From Pigmentiphaga sp. H8 (GTDB taxonomy: Bacteria; Pseudomonadota; Gammaproteobacteria; Burkholderiales; Burkholderiaceae_B): DNA of 64,000 nt. Below the pieces are notes generated by a model that saw only the letters and a program-made list of their open reading frames with translations, had not been told where the DNA came from and made no database searches. The stretch covers positions 62,001 to 126,000 of the forward strand of contig NZ_CP033966.1 of assembly GCF_003854895.1 (NCBI RefSeq). The letters run 5' to 3'. The position numbers were made by a program, and so were the translations under genes. Position 1 is the stretch's first letter; every line of letters begins with the position of its first letter. Positions 40,769-47,894 of this stretch are shown here, one piece after another.

Positions 40769-41749
40769 GTGACCGATACCGTTAGCCGCCGTGCCGCGCT
40801 GTTCGCCGCCGGCCTCCTCTGTTGCCTTGCCGCCGGCGCACGAGCCGGCTATCCCGACCGGCCCATACGCCTCGTGCTGCCCTACGCACCCGGAGCAGCG
40901 GGCGACATCGCCATCCGCCAGGTGCAGCCGCTGCTGGAGAAGCGGCTGGGCCAGCCCCTGGTCATCGACTACCGTACCGGGGCGGGCGGCAACATCGGCG
41001 TGCAGGACGTGGTGCGCGCCAAGCCCGATGGCTACACGCTGGTGCTGGGGGCGACCAACAACTTCGTCATCAACCAGTTCCTGTATCGCAAGCTGGGCTT
41101 CGATCCGCTGGAGGACCTGGCGATGGTGGGCAAGCTGGCCGACGTGCCCGCCTTCATCTACATCAGCGCGGCGGTGCCGGCGCAGGACTACGCCGCCTTC
41201 GCGCGGTACGCCAGGCAGCACGCGGGCAAGCTGAACTACGGTTCGCCGGGGGCCGGCACCACGCCCCATCTGTCGGCCTACATGCTGAGCGAGGCGATGC
41301 ACGCGAACATGACCCACATTCCGTACCGCGGGTCGTCGCTGGGCGTGCAGGCCCTGCTGGCCAACGAGATCCAGCTCTACATCGGCGGCTACAGCATCGC
41401 CGCCTCGTACATGCCGCAAGGGCGCGTGCGCGCGCTGGCCGTCGCTTCGCCGACCCGCTATCCGGGCTTGAAGGAGGTGCCCACCGCGTCCGAGGCCGGC
41501 ATGCCCGACGTCGTGCTCAGCAACTGGTGGGGCCTGGCGGCGCCCAAGGGCACCGATCCGGCGGTTATCGCGACCCTGTCGCAGGCGCTGAACGAGGTGC
41601 TGGCCATGCCCCAGGTGCGCGAGGCCTACGCCCAGGGCGGCTTCGTGCCGGGCAAGGGCTCGCCCGCCGAATTCGAGGCCGAACTGCGCGGCGAGGCGCG
41701 GCGCTGGCAGGATATCGTGCGCAAGTCCGGCGTGATGCTGGACAACTGA
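40769..41749 (+). CDS. Bug-family (TctC) periplasmic solute-binding protein
   Basis: This 326-residue Bug receptor has the N-terminal signal SRRAALFAAGLLCCLAAGARA, cleaved before GYPDRPIRL. The twin arginine gives it a Tat-like look, but Sec export is also possible. The first loop is shortened to YAPGAAGDI, and the second is SPGAGTTPHLSAYML. DYRTGAGGNIGVQDVVRAKPDGYTL and IPYRGSSLGVQALLA are typical. The start is GTG after CAGGAGGGC. It lies between the MBL hydrolase and the alpha/beta hydrolase (two-base gap), so it probably binds an ester or lactone-type substrate for these hydrolases. Confidence 0.93.
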   Translation: MTDTVSRRAALFAAGLLCCLAAGARAGYPDRPIRLVLPYAPGAAGDIAIRQVQPLLEKRLGQPLVIDYRTGAGGNIGVQDVVRAKPDGYTLVLGATNNFVINQFLYRKLGFDPLEDLAMVGKLADVPAFIYISAAVPAQDYAAFARYARQHAGKLNYGSPGAGTTPHLSAYMLSEAMHANMTHIPYRGSSLGVQALLANEIQLYIGGYSIAASYMPQGRVRALAVASPTRYPGLKEVPTASEAGMPDVVLSNWWGLAAPKGTDPAVIATLSQALNEVLAMPQVREAYAQGGFVPGKGSPAEFEAELRGEARRWQDIVRKSGVMLDN

Positions 41750-41751
41750 CG

Positions 41752-42483
41752 ATGGCGCGCGGCACGCCCTTGCTGTTGCTGCACGGCTTCGGCGCTTCGT
41801 CGGCCATCTGGCGGCCGACCATGGCAGCGCTGGCGGACCGCCGCTGCGTGGCCTTCGACTGGCCGGGGTTCGGCGCGCGCGGCGGCGAGCCGCCCTGCTC
41901 CGACCTGGCGGGCTTCGCCGCCGAGGCCCTGCGGCAGGCCGATGCGCAGGGCCTCGCGCGGTTCGACGTGCTGGGGCATTCGATGGCCGGCTTCATCGTG
42001 CAGGAATTGCTGCGCGCGCATCCGGCGCGCGTGCGCCGCGCGGTGCTGTACGGCGCGGGACTGCGCATCGATCCGCGCCGCCGCTTCGAGCCGGCCGAGC
42101 GCACCATCGCCCGGCTGCGCGAGGACGGCGTGGCGTCCTGCGTGCGCCGCGTGGCGGCGGCGTGGTTCGCGCGTGGCGAGGACGACCCGCATCATGCCCT
42201 CTGTGCCGAGGACGGCGCGCGCATGTCGGAGTTGGCGGGCATCGCCGCGATCGAAGCCATGCAGCGGGCGGATTTCACCGGCGGGCTGGACGGCGTGACG
42301 GCGCGGGTGCTGGTCATCCTGGGCGAGCATGACCATACGCATCCGCCCGATGCCGGCCTGGCGCTGCGCCAGGCCATTCCGGGCGCCAGCCTGTGCGTGC
42401 TGCCGGGCTGCGGCCACGCGGCGCACCTCGAGCGCGAGGACTGGTTCAACGCCGTCGTGGCGGATTTCCTGGACCAGCCCTGA
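41752..42483 (+). CDS. Alpha/beta-fold hydrolase
   Basis: This 243-residue alpha/beta hydrolase has its nucleophile elbow at GHSMAG (S77), the oxyanion HGFGASS near residue 11, the acid in LGEHDHTHPP and the catalytic His in PGCGHAAHLE. The size fits enol-lactonases, carboxylesterases and meta-cleavage hydrolases. It starts two bases after the Bug gene, so it is translationally coupled to it. In the LysR-controlled set with an MBL hydrolase, two hydrolytic steps on one imported compound are suggested. Its end is 13 bases from the convergent AraC gene. Confidence 0.9.
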   Translation: MARGTPLLLLHGFGASSAIWRPTMAALADRRCVAFDWPGFGARGGEPPCSDLAGFAAEALRQADAQGLARFDVLGHSMAGFIVQELLRAHPARVRRAVLYGAGLRIDPRRRFEPAERTIARLREDGVASCVRRVAAAWFARGEDDPHHALCAEDGARMSELAGIAAIEAMQRADFTGGLDGVTARVLVILGEHDHTHPPDAGLALRQAIPGASLCVLPGCGHAAHLEREDWFNAVVADFLDQP

Positions 42484-42496
42484 CCGGAGACGCCGG

Positions 42497-43276
42497 CTAC
42501 TGGTCGAAGAAGGCGCTGGGCGCCACGCCGAACTGCCGCCTGAACATGGTCGAGAACGCGCTGGGGCTGGCATAGCCCAGCTCCAGCGCCACGTCCAGGA
42601 TCTTCGCGCCCTCGGCCAGGCGCTCCAGCGCGGCCAGCAGCCGCGCCTGCTGGCGCCATTGGCCGAAGGTCATGCCGGTTTCGCGCACGAAAAGACGGTG
42701 CACGGTCTTGGCGTCCACGCCCAGGCGGTGCGCCCAGCCCTGGGCGGTGGTCTTGTCGTCGGGGGCGGCGACGATGGCCTCGCACACCGCCTGCAGGCGC
42801 GGCTCGGCGGGACGGGGCAGGCGCAGCGGCAGCGTGGGCAGTTGCCGCAGCTCGTCCAGCAGCAGCCGCATCACCCGGCCGTCGCGGGTGTGCTCGTCGT
42901 AGGGGCCGTGGATGTCGATCGCCGCCAGGATCAGCTCGCGCAGCAGCGGCGAGATCGCCATGACCGAGCAATGGGGCGGCAATTGCCGGGAGGCCTCCGC
43001 ATGGATGTAGGCCGTGCGCATCCGTACCGCTCCCACCATGCGCAGTTCGTGGCGCACCGAAGGCGGCATCCACAGGGCCCGGGTGGGCGGTACGACCCAC
43101 CGGCCCATCTCGGTATGCGCGACCACCACGCCATACAGCGCGTAGACCAGTTGGCCCGACGGATGCTGGTGCGGACCGGTGCGGTAGTCCGGCGGGAAGT
43201 CCTTGGCCATGGCCGTGACCGGCCGCTCGCGGCGGTCGTAGTCGTGGTAGTCGGGAAAAGGAGAGTTTTTGTCCAT
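42497..43276 (-). CDS. AraC-family regulator with N-terminal cupin
   Basis: This 259-residue regulator has an N-terminal cupin (GPHQHPSGQLVYALYGVVV, HELRMVGAVRMRTAYIH) that senses a small ligand. The C-terminal AraC DNA-binding domain has two helix-turn-helix units: QGWAHRLGVDAKTVHRLFVRETG, then ILDVALELGYASPSAFSTMFRRQFG. The domain order is that of the NimR/YtdP-like group that controls adjacent exporters. It is divergent from the Fsr-type MFS gene with a TTACG...CGTAA repeat between. Control of that exporter is therefore the best guess. Confidence 0.92.
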   Translation of the reverse strand: MDKNSPFPDYHDYDRRERPVTAMAKDFPPDYRTGPHQHPSGQLVYALYGVVVAHTEMGRWVVPPTRALWMPPSVRHELRMVGAVRMRTAYIHAEASRQLPPHCSVMAISPLLRELILAAIDIHGPYDEHTRDGRVMRLLLDELRQLPTLPLRLPRPAEPRLQAVCEAIVAAPDDKTTAQGWAHRLGVDAKTVHRLFVRETGMTFGQWRQQARLLAALERLAEGAKILDVALELGYASPSAFSTMFRRQFGVAPSAFFDQ

Positions 43277-43332
43277 TTCTAGAAGGCGTGTGCCTTATTT
43301 TCGCAAGACAGGCGCAATCTGGACAGGTACGC

Positions 43333-43348
43333 TTACGAAAATACGTAA
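43333..43348. promoter_or_regulatory. Inverted repeat between the AraC and Fsr-type genes
   Basis: TTACG-AAAATA-CGTAA is a perfect 5-bp inverted repeat lying 57 bases past the AraC start and 36 bases before the exporter ATG. It is the only AT-rich patch in the gap. AraC-family sites are usually direct repeats, so this may instead mark the exporter promoter or another factor. Confidence 0.4.
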
Positions 43349-43383
43349 AAACCCTGAGCCCATCGGGCATATCCAGAGACCCC

Positions 43384-44616
43384 ATGCAAAGCGTCAACCC
43401 TGCCCAAGTTCCGCCCGCCCAGGCTGAACGCACCGGCTTCAAGATACTGGGCGCGATCAGCTTCTCGCATTTCCTGAACGACATGCTGCAGTCGCTGATC
43501 CTGGCGGTGTATCCGCTCCTGAAAAGCGAGTTCTCGCTGTCGTTCACGCAGATCGGCCTGATCACGCTGCTCTATCAGTTGACCGCGTCGCTGCTGCAGC
43601 CGCTGGTCGGTTTGTACACCGACCGTAATCCCAAGCCCTATTCGCTGCCCATGGGCATGGCGTGCAGCATGGCCGGCATCGTGCTGCTGGCCTTCGCGCC
43701 CAACTACGCCATGCTGCTGGTGGCCGCGGCGCTGCTGGGCACCGGGTCGTCCATCTTCCATCCCGAGTCGTCGCGCGTCGCGCGCCTGGTGTCGGGCGGC
43801 CGCCACGGCCTGGCGCAGTCCATCTTCCAGGTGGGCGGCAATGCCGGCAGCGCCATGGGTCCGCTGCTGGCTGCCTGGTTCATCATCCCGCGCGGCCAGG
43901 ACAGCCTGGCGTGGTTCGCGCTGGCCGCGCTGCTGGCCATGGTCGTGCTCTACCAGGTGGGCGCCTGGTACAAGCGGCAGCACCTGTCCGGTCCGCGCAA
44001 GGCCCGGCCGGCGGCGCCCGCGCCCACGCTCAGCCGCGGCACCGTCACGGGTTCGATGGCCATCCTGCTGACGTTGCTGTTCTCCAAGTATTTCTACATG
44101 GCGAGCTTCACGAGCTACTACACCTTCTACCTGATGGACCGCTTTGACGTCTCGGTGCAGGCCGCGCAGATGCACCTGTTCGCCTTCCTGATCGCGGTCG
44201 CGCTGGGCACGATACTGGGTGGCCCCATCGGCGACCGCATCGGCCGCAAGAAGGTGATCTGGGGTTCCATCCTGGGCGTGGCGCCCTTCGCGCTGGTGCT
44301 GCCCTACGTGGACCTGGCGTGGACCGGCATCCTGAGTTTCGTCATCGGCCTGATCCTGGCGTCGGCCTTCTCCGCGATCCTGGTGTTCGCGCAGGAGCTG
44401 ATGCCGGGCAAGGTGGGTACCGTATCGGGCCTGTTCTTCGGCTTCGCGTTCGGCATGGGCGGCCTGGGGGCCGCGGTGCTGGGCAAGGTGGCCGATGTGA
44501 CCAGCATCGAATACGTCTACCACCTGTGCTCGTTCCTGCCGCTGCTGGGCCTGTTGACCGCCTTCCTGCCGGACCTGGGCCGGCCACGCGCCAAGCCGGT
44601 CCTGGCCAAGGCCTGA
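43384..44616 (+). CDS. fsr: MFS exporter, fosmidomycin-resistance (Fsr) type
   Basis: This 410-residue 12-TM major facilitator protein matches the Fsr family. ISFSHFLNDMLQSLILAVYPLL is the diagnostic first helix, followed by FTQIGLITLLYQLTASLLQPLVG and TDRNPKPYSLP. The second motif-A loop is GGPIGDRIGRKKVIW. Fsr of E. coli exports fosmidomycin; homologues also act on other small acids and phosphonates. Expression is probably set by the divergent AraC regulator. A 9-bp hairpin follows the stop. Confidence 0.92.
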   Translation: MQSVNPAQVPPAQAERTGFKILGAISFSHFLNDMLQSLILAVYPLLKSEFSLSFTQIGLITLLYQLTASLLQPLVGLYTDRNPKPYSLPMGMACSMAGIVLLAFAPNYAMLLVAAALLGTGSSIFHPESSRVARLVSGGRHGLAQSIFQVGGNAGSAMGPLLAAWFIIPRGQDSLAWFALAALLAMVVLYQVGAWYKRQHLSGPRKARPAAPAPTLSRGTVTGSMAILLTLLFSKYFYMASFTSYYTFYLMDRFDVSVQAAQMHLFAFLIAVALGTILGGPIGDRIGRKKVIWGSILGVAPFALVLPYVDLAWTGILSFVIGLILASAFSAILVFAQELMPGKVGTVSGLFFGFAFGMGGLGAAVLGKVADVTSIEYVYHLCSFLPLLGLLTAFLPDLGRPRAKPVLAKA

Positions 44617-44627
44617 CGGGCCGCCTG

Positions 44628-44648
44628 CCGGGAGCCGTGGGCTCCCGG
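44628..44648 (+). terminator. GC-rich hairpin after the fsr-type gene
   Basis: CCGGGAGCC-GTG-GGCTCCCGG is a perfect 9-bp stem with a 3-base loop, 11 bases after the exporter stop. There is no T-run, so it is a weak or Rho-assisted terminator at best; it may also protect the mRNA 3' end. Confidence 0.5.
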
Positions 44649-44714
44649 TGCATGACACGCCATCCGATGGTGCTACCCTGGTGGCGACACGCACGATTCT
44701 CCTGCCAGGGCTAC

Positions 44715-44876
44715 ATGAAAAGTCTTCTGCTTGCCTTCGTCTTCGCCACCGCGCTGAACGGCTGCGGCGTGGTGGCCGCGCCTTGCCGCATCGCCTCCGC
44801 CGGCCTCAAGATCGTTCCCGTGGTGGGCGACATTGCCGCGGCGCCCACCGACGCCTGCGCGGCGGTCATCGATTGA
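44715..44876 (+). CDS. Small lipoprotein (DUF6726-like)
   Basis: This 53-residue protein has a lipoprotein signal: SLLLAFVFATALNGC with the lipidated cysteine at C17. The mature part GVVAAPCRIASAGLKIVPVVGDIAAAPTDACAAVID has two further cysteines that could form a disulfide. The IVPVVGDIAAAPTDACA pattern resembles a small Burkholderiales family (DUF6726-like, from memory). Residues after the lipobox do not include the Asp that retains lipoproteins in the inner membrane, so outer-membrane location is likely. It overlaps queC by one base (TGATG). Function is unknown. Confidence 0.75.
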   Translation: MKSLLLAFVFATALNGCGVVAAPCRIASAGLKIVPVVGDIAAAPTDACAAVID

Positions 44877-45586
44877 TGGACGCACGCAAGGCCCTCGTCC
44901 TGTTCTCCGGCGGCCAGGACTCCACGACCTGCCTGGCCTGGGCCCTGGACCGCTATGCGCGGGTCGAGACCGTGGGCTTCGACTACGGCCAGCGCCATCG
45001 CGTGGAACTCGATGCCCGCCGCAACGTGCTGCGCGAAGTCCATGCCCGCTTCCCGGACTGGTCGCCCCGGCTGGGCGAGGACCACGCCATCGACCTGTCG
45101 GTGCTGGGCGCGCTGAGCGATACCGCGCTTACGCGCGACACCGAGATCAGGCTGACGGACGCCGGACTGCCCAACACTTTCGTCCCGGGGCGCAACCTGG
45201 TCTTCCTGACCATGGCCGCGGCGCTGGCCTATCGCCGCGGGCTGGAGGTCGTGGTCGGCGGCATGTGCGAAACCGATTTCTCCGGCTATCCCGATTGCCG
45301 CGACGATACCGTCAAGGCCTTGCAGGTCGCGGTGTCGCTGGGCATGGGGCAGCGCTTCACCTTCGAGACGCCGCTGATGTGGCTGGACAAGGCTCAGACC
45401 TGGCAACTGGCCCAGGACCTGGGCGGCGACGCGCTGGTCGAGGTCGTGGCCGAGCACAGCCATACCTGCTACCTGGGCGATCGCAGCAAGCGATTCGACT
45501 GGGGTTACGGATGCGGGACCTGCCCCGCCTGCGAGCTGCGGGCGGCGGGGCATGCGCGCTGGCGGCAGGTGCCGGGCAGCGTGTAG
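44876..45586 (+). CDS. queC: 7-cyano-7-deazaguanine synthase
   Basis: This 236-residue QueC uses ATP and ammonia to turn 7-carboxy-7-deazaguanine into preQ0 on the way to queuosine in tRNA. The PP-loop is SGGQDS (11-16), and FDYGQRHRVEL is a substrate-site motif. The zinc site is C198, C213, C216 and C219 (HTCYLG, then YGCGTCPAC). PGRNLVFLT and GMCETDFSGYPDCR are family signatures. The start is shared with the lipoprotein stop. Other queuosine genes are not in the window. Confidence 0.97.
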   Translation: MDARKALVLFSGGQDSTTCLAWALDRYARVETVGFDYGQRHRVELDARRNVLREVHARFPDWSPRLGEDHAIDLSVLGALSDTALTRDTEIRLTDAGLPNTFVPGRNLVFLTMAAALAYRRGLEVVVGGMCETDFSGYPDCRDDTVKALQVAVSLGMGQRFTFETPLMWLDKAQTWQLAQDLGGDALVEVVAEHSHTCYLGDRSKRFDWGYGCGTCPACELRAAGHARWRQVPGSV

Positions 45587-45599
45587 CGCCGCTTGCGGA

Positions 45600-46643
45600 T
45601 TATTCGCCGAAGACCTCGGCCAAGGTGGCGGCATCCAGCAGGTTGGCGGACCAGGTTTCCAAGTCGAGGCTCGACGCGTCGCGCAGGCGCTGGATCGTGG
45701 CATCGGGCAGGGGGCCGAAGCGGCGGGCCAGGAGGCGTTCGAGCAGGGCGGACTCGCCTTGCCGGCGGCCTTGTTCAAGTCCTTGTTCGAGACCTTGTTC
45801 GAGACCTTGTTCAAGTCCTCGCGTGAGACCCTGTTCCAACCCTGTCCGAGTCGCGTAGGCCAGCGCCGCCGCATCGTCGGCGATCGCCTTCTCGCGGGCA
45901 TACGCGCGCCAGCGCGCATCTTCGTCCATGGTCAGGACCTTCAGCCTGCCGACCGCTTCGCGCACCGGTTCGTGGGTGATGTCCTTCATGCTGGCTTCCT
46001 CCCATCCGTGCTGGAAACACGCGACCCAGGCCGACAGCGCCGCCGGCAGGCACCCCAGGCGCTCCGCCTTGGGTAGTTCGATTATATGCAGTTGGAGTTC
46101 CTTGCCCAGTCGTATCGTGGGCTGGCGCCGGTCGCGCAATTCGAAACGCCAGTCCGCCTGCCCGGGATCGTCGAACAGATCGTGCGCCAGGAAATGGATG
46201 GCGATCGCCGGCTTGAGCAGTTCATAGTCCTGGCCCCGCTGGATCTGCTCGGACAGCGTGCGGGCCAGGTAGTAGGCGCTGCGGGCCGGCCAGCGCTCGT
46301 AGCGCCGCACCTGCATCTCGATGTTGTAGAGCTGGCCGGTCGCGTCGCGCGCGTGCAGATCCAGCACGATGGTCTTGCCGTCCAGATCGCTGGCATCGAG
46401 CTGGGGGTTGAGAATGCGTTCGACGACGATGGGAGTCTCGTCGTGGCGCACGGCGTTGATCAGGTCGGCCAGCAGATGCGGCGCGCGCGTGAACAGCAGC
46501 TTGAAGACCAGATCGTTGCGCAGGTCGAGGAGAGGGGGCGGCGCCCGTCGGGAGGAATCTGCCGAAAGCGGCTGCTCCGGCTCCGACAGCGTGAAGGCGG
46601 GCCTGGGGGCGGAGGACGGGACGAAGCCGACGGTGGGCTGCAT
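45600..46643 (-). CDS. Rpn-family PD-(D/E)XK nuclease (transposase_31-like) with GLEQG repeats
   Basis: This 347-residue protein is of the recombination-promoting nuclease family (RpnA-E, YhgA-like). LLDLRNDLVFKLLFTRAPHLL is the usual N-terminal motif. VLDLHARDATGQLYNIEMQVRRY gives the nuclease residues D95, E109 and Q111. The middle carries the family motif PTIRLGKELQLHIIELPK. Near the C-terminus five GLEQG units and a GLTRG form a short repeat, followed by a DUF4351-like end (LLARRFGPLPDATIQRLRDASSLDLETWSANLLDA). E. coli Rpn proteins promote RecA-independent recombination. The gene is convergent with queC and lies downstream of the hydroxyacid dehydrogenase gene on the same strand. Confidence 0.88.
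   Translation of the reverse strand: MQPTVGFVPSSAPRPAFTLSEPEQPLSADSSRRAPPPLLDLRNDLVFKLLFTRAPHLLADLINAVRHDETPIVVERILNPQLDASDLDGKTIVLDLHARDATGQLYNIEMQVRRYERWPARSAYYLARTLSEQIQRGQDYELLKPAIAIHFLAHDLFDDPGQADWRFELRDRRQPTIRLGKELQLHIIELPKAERLGCLPAALSAWVACFQHGWEEASMKDITHEPVREAVGRLKVLTMDEDARWRAYAREKAIADDAAALAYATRTGLEQGLTRGLEQGLEQGLEQGLEQGRRQGESALLERLLARRFGPLPDATIQRLRDASSLDLETWSANLLDAATLAEVFGE
45769..45840 (-). repeat. 12-bp tandem repeat coding the GLEQG units
   Basis: Four near-identical 12-base units of the form CCTTGTTC(A/G)AG(T/A) run from 45769 to 45816, followed by two degenerate units to 45840. They encode GLEQ in frame inside the Rpn nuclease gene. Because the unit is a multiple of three, slippage would change the number of repeats without breaking the frame. 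Confidence 0.85.
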
Positions 46644-46688
46644 GAGAGATCCTTGACAGAGACCCCTCTACCCTAGCCCCGTTCCGTT

Positions 46689-46724
46689 CTCATGGACGAT
46701 CCATGGCCACGGATCGTCCATGAG
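46689..46724 (-). other. 14-bp perfect inverted repeat between two minus-strand genes
   Basis: CTCATGGACGATCC and its exact complement are separated by eight bases (ATGGCCAC) in the 103-base gap after the hydroxyacid dehydrogenase gene and before the Rpn gene. It is 22 bases past the dehydrogenase stop, so it could end that transcript, but no T-run follows on the minus strand. It may be an mRNA-stabilising hairpin or a target site; its length and perfection are unusual for this region. Confidence 0.6.
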
Positions 46725-46746
46725 GAATTGCGCGTATGCGCGAGTT

Positions 46747-47712
46747 CTACTTCGGCAGGACCACGTTGCGCGGCTTGCCCGCGACGAAGGCTTCCAGGTT
46801 GTCCACCAGCTGGTCGGCCAGCGTCTGCATGGCTTCCTGGCTGGCCCAGGCCACGTGCGGGGTCAGGATGAAATTCGGTTGCCCGACGTGCAGCAGCGGA
46901 TTGGCGTCGGTGGGCGGTTCACCATCGGCCACGTCGAAGCCGGCGCCGGCGATGGTGCCGGCGCGCAGGGCCTCGGCCAGCGCCGCCTCGTCCACCAGCC
47001 CGCCGCGGGCGGTGTTGATGAGCAGTGCGGTGGGCTTCATGGAAGCCAGTTCGGCGCGGCCGATCATGTTGCGCGTCGCGGCGCTGAGCGGCAGGTGCAG
47101 CGTGACGACGTCCGCGGTGCGCAGCAGTTCCGGCAGGGGCAGGTTCACGATGCCCGGCTCGTCCACCGGCGAGCGGCTGGCGACGCAGATCTCCATGCCG
47201 AAGGCGCGGCCCAGCGCGGCTACCGATCGTCCCAGCGCGCCGTAGCCGACGATGCCCAGCCGGCTGCCGGCCAGGTCGCGTATGGGGTAGTCGAGGAAAC
47301 AGAACTGCTGCGACCGTTGCCACTTGCCGGCTTCGACGTCGGCGGCATAGGCGCGCAGGTTGCGCCGCAGCGCCAGGATGAGCGCGAAGGTGTGTTCGGG
47401 CAGCGAGGCCGTGGCGTAGTTGCGGATGTTCGATACGACGATGCCGCGTTCCTGGCAGGCGGCCAGGTCGATGATGTCCGTGCCGGTCGCGGCCACGGCG
47501 ATCATCTTCAGCCCCGGCAACTGGTCCAGTTCGGCGCGGCGCAGCGGCACCTTGTTGGTGACGGCGATGGACGCATCCTTCAATCGCGCCACGACCTCAT
47601 CGCGCGAGGAAATCTCGTGATCGACCCAGGTGTGAGAGAAGGCGGGTGGCCGGATGGTGGCCTGCAGGCTGGCCCGGTCCAGGAAGACGATCTTGTGCGT
47701 GAACGACGACAT
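46747..47712 (-). CDS. D-2-hydroxyacid dehydrogenase (glycerate/hydroxypyruvate type)
   Basis: This 321-residue NAD(P)-dependent D-2-hydroxyacid dehydrogenase reduces hydroxypyruvate or glyoxylate. The cofactor fold is LGIVGYGALGRSVAALGRAFG. The catalytic Arg is in INTARGGLVDEAAL, the Glu follows in the FDV-DGEPP stretch, and the catalytic His is in LTPHVAWAS. ATGTDIIDL and ATASLPEHTFALILALRR are typical of HprA-like enzymes. It stands between the Rpn gene downstream and the malic enzyme upstream (182 bases with hairpins), so it is probably expressed alone. Confidence 0.93.
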   Translation of the reverse strand: MSSFTHKIVFLDRASLQATIRPPAFSHTWVDHEISSRDEVVARLKDASIAVTNKVPLRRAELDQLPGLKMIAVAATGTDIIDLAACQERGIVVSNIRNYATASLPEHTFALILALRRNLRAYAADVEAGKWQRSQQFCFLDYPIRDLAGSRLGIVGYGALGRSVAALGRAFGMEICVASRSPVDEPGIVNLPLPELLRTADVVTLHLPLSAATRNMIGRAELASMKPTALLINTARGGLVDEAALAEALRAGTIAGAGFDVADGEPPTDANPLLHVGQPNFILTPHVAWASQEAMQTLADQLVDNLEAFVAGKPRNVVLPK

Positions 47713-47742
47713 GAGAAGCCCTCAATGGATGGATCCCCCCTA

Positions 47743-47767
47743 CGCGCTTCGCGCGCCCCCAAGGGGG
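47743..47767. repeat. Double-hairpin GC repeat (REP-like)
   Basis: Two small perfect stems lie end to end: CGCGC-TTC-GCGCG (47743-47755) and CCCCC-AA-GGGGG (47756-47767). They sit in the gap between the malic enzyme and hydroxyacid dehydrogenase genes. This form is like short extragenic repeats common in Bordetella/Achromobacter-type genomes. It may act as a terminator or mRNA-protecting element for the minus-strand malic enzyme transcript. Only one copy was noticed in the window. Confidence 0.45.
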
Positions 47768-47894
47768 CGGCACTGGCGGACCGGCAGAGCCGGATCCGCT
47801 GTGCCCTGGATGGGTATCCAGCAGGTGATGATCCGCACGCCGCCAGGGCGGAAGGCAAATTGCCGTTCCGCTCCTGCGCCAGCGTGTGGGAAGA

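Noticed and set aside
45769..45840. Tandem repeats considered as a CRISPR array
   Set aside because: Units are 12 bases, contiguous, without spacers, and in frame within a coding sequence; no cas genes are present.
45600..46643. The Rpn gene as an insertion sequence transposase with ends
   Set aside because: No terminal inverted repeats or target duplications flank it; the nearby 14-bp dyad is a single local hairpin.
47713..47894. Remnant of a phosphotransacetylase domain after the malic enzyme
   Set aside because: No frame in this stretch shows PTA-like sequence; it holds only small hairpins and spacer.
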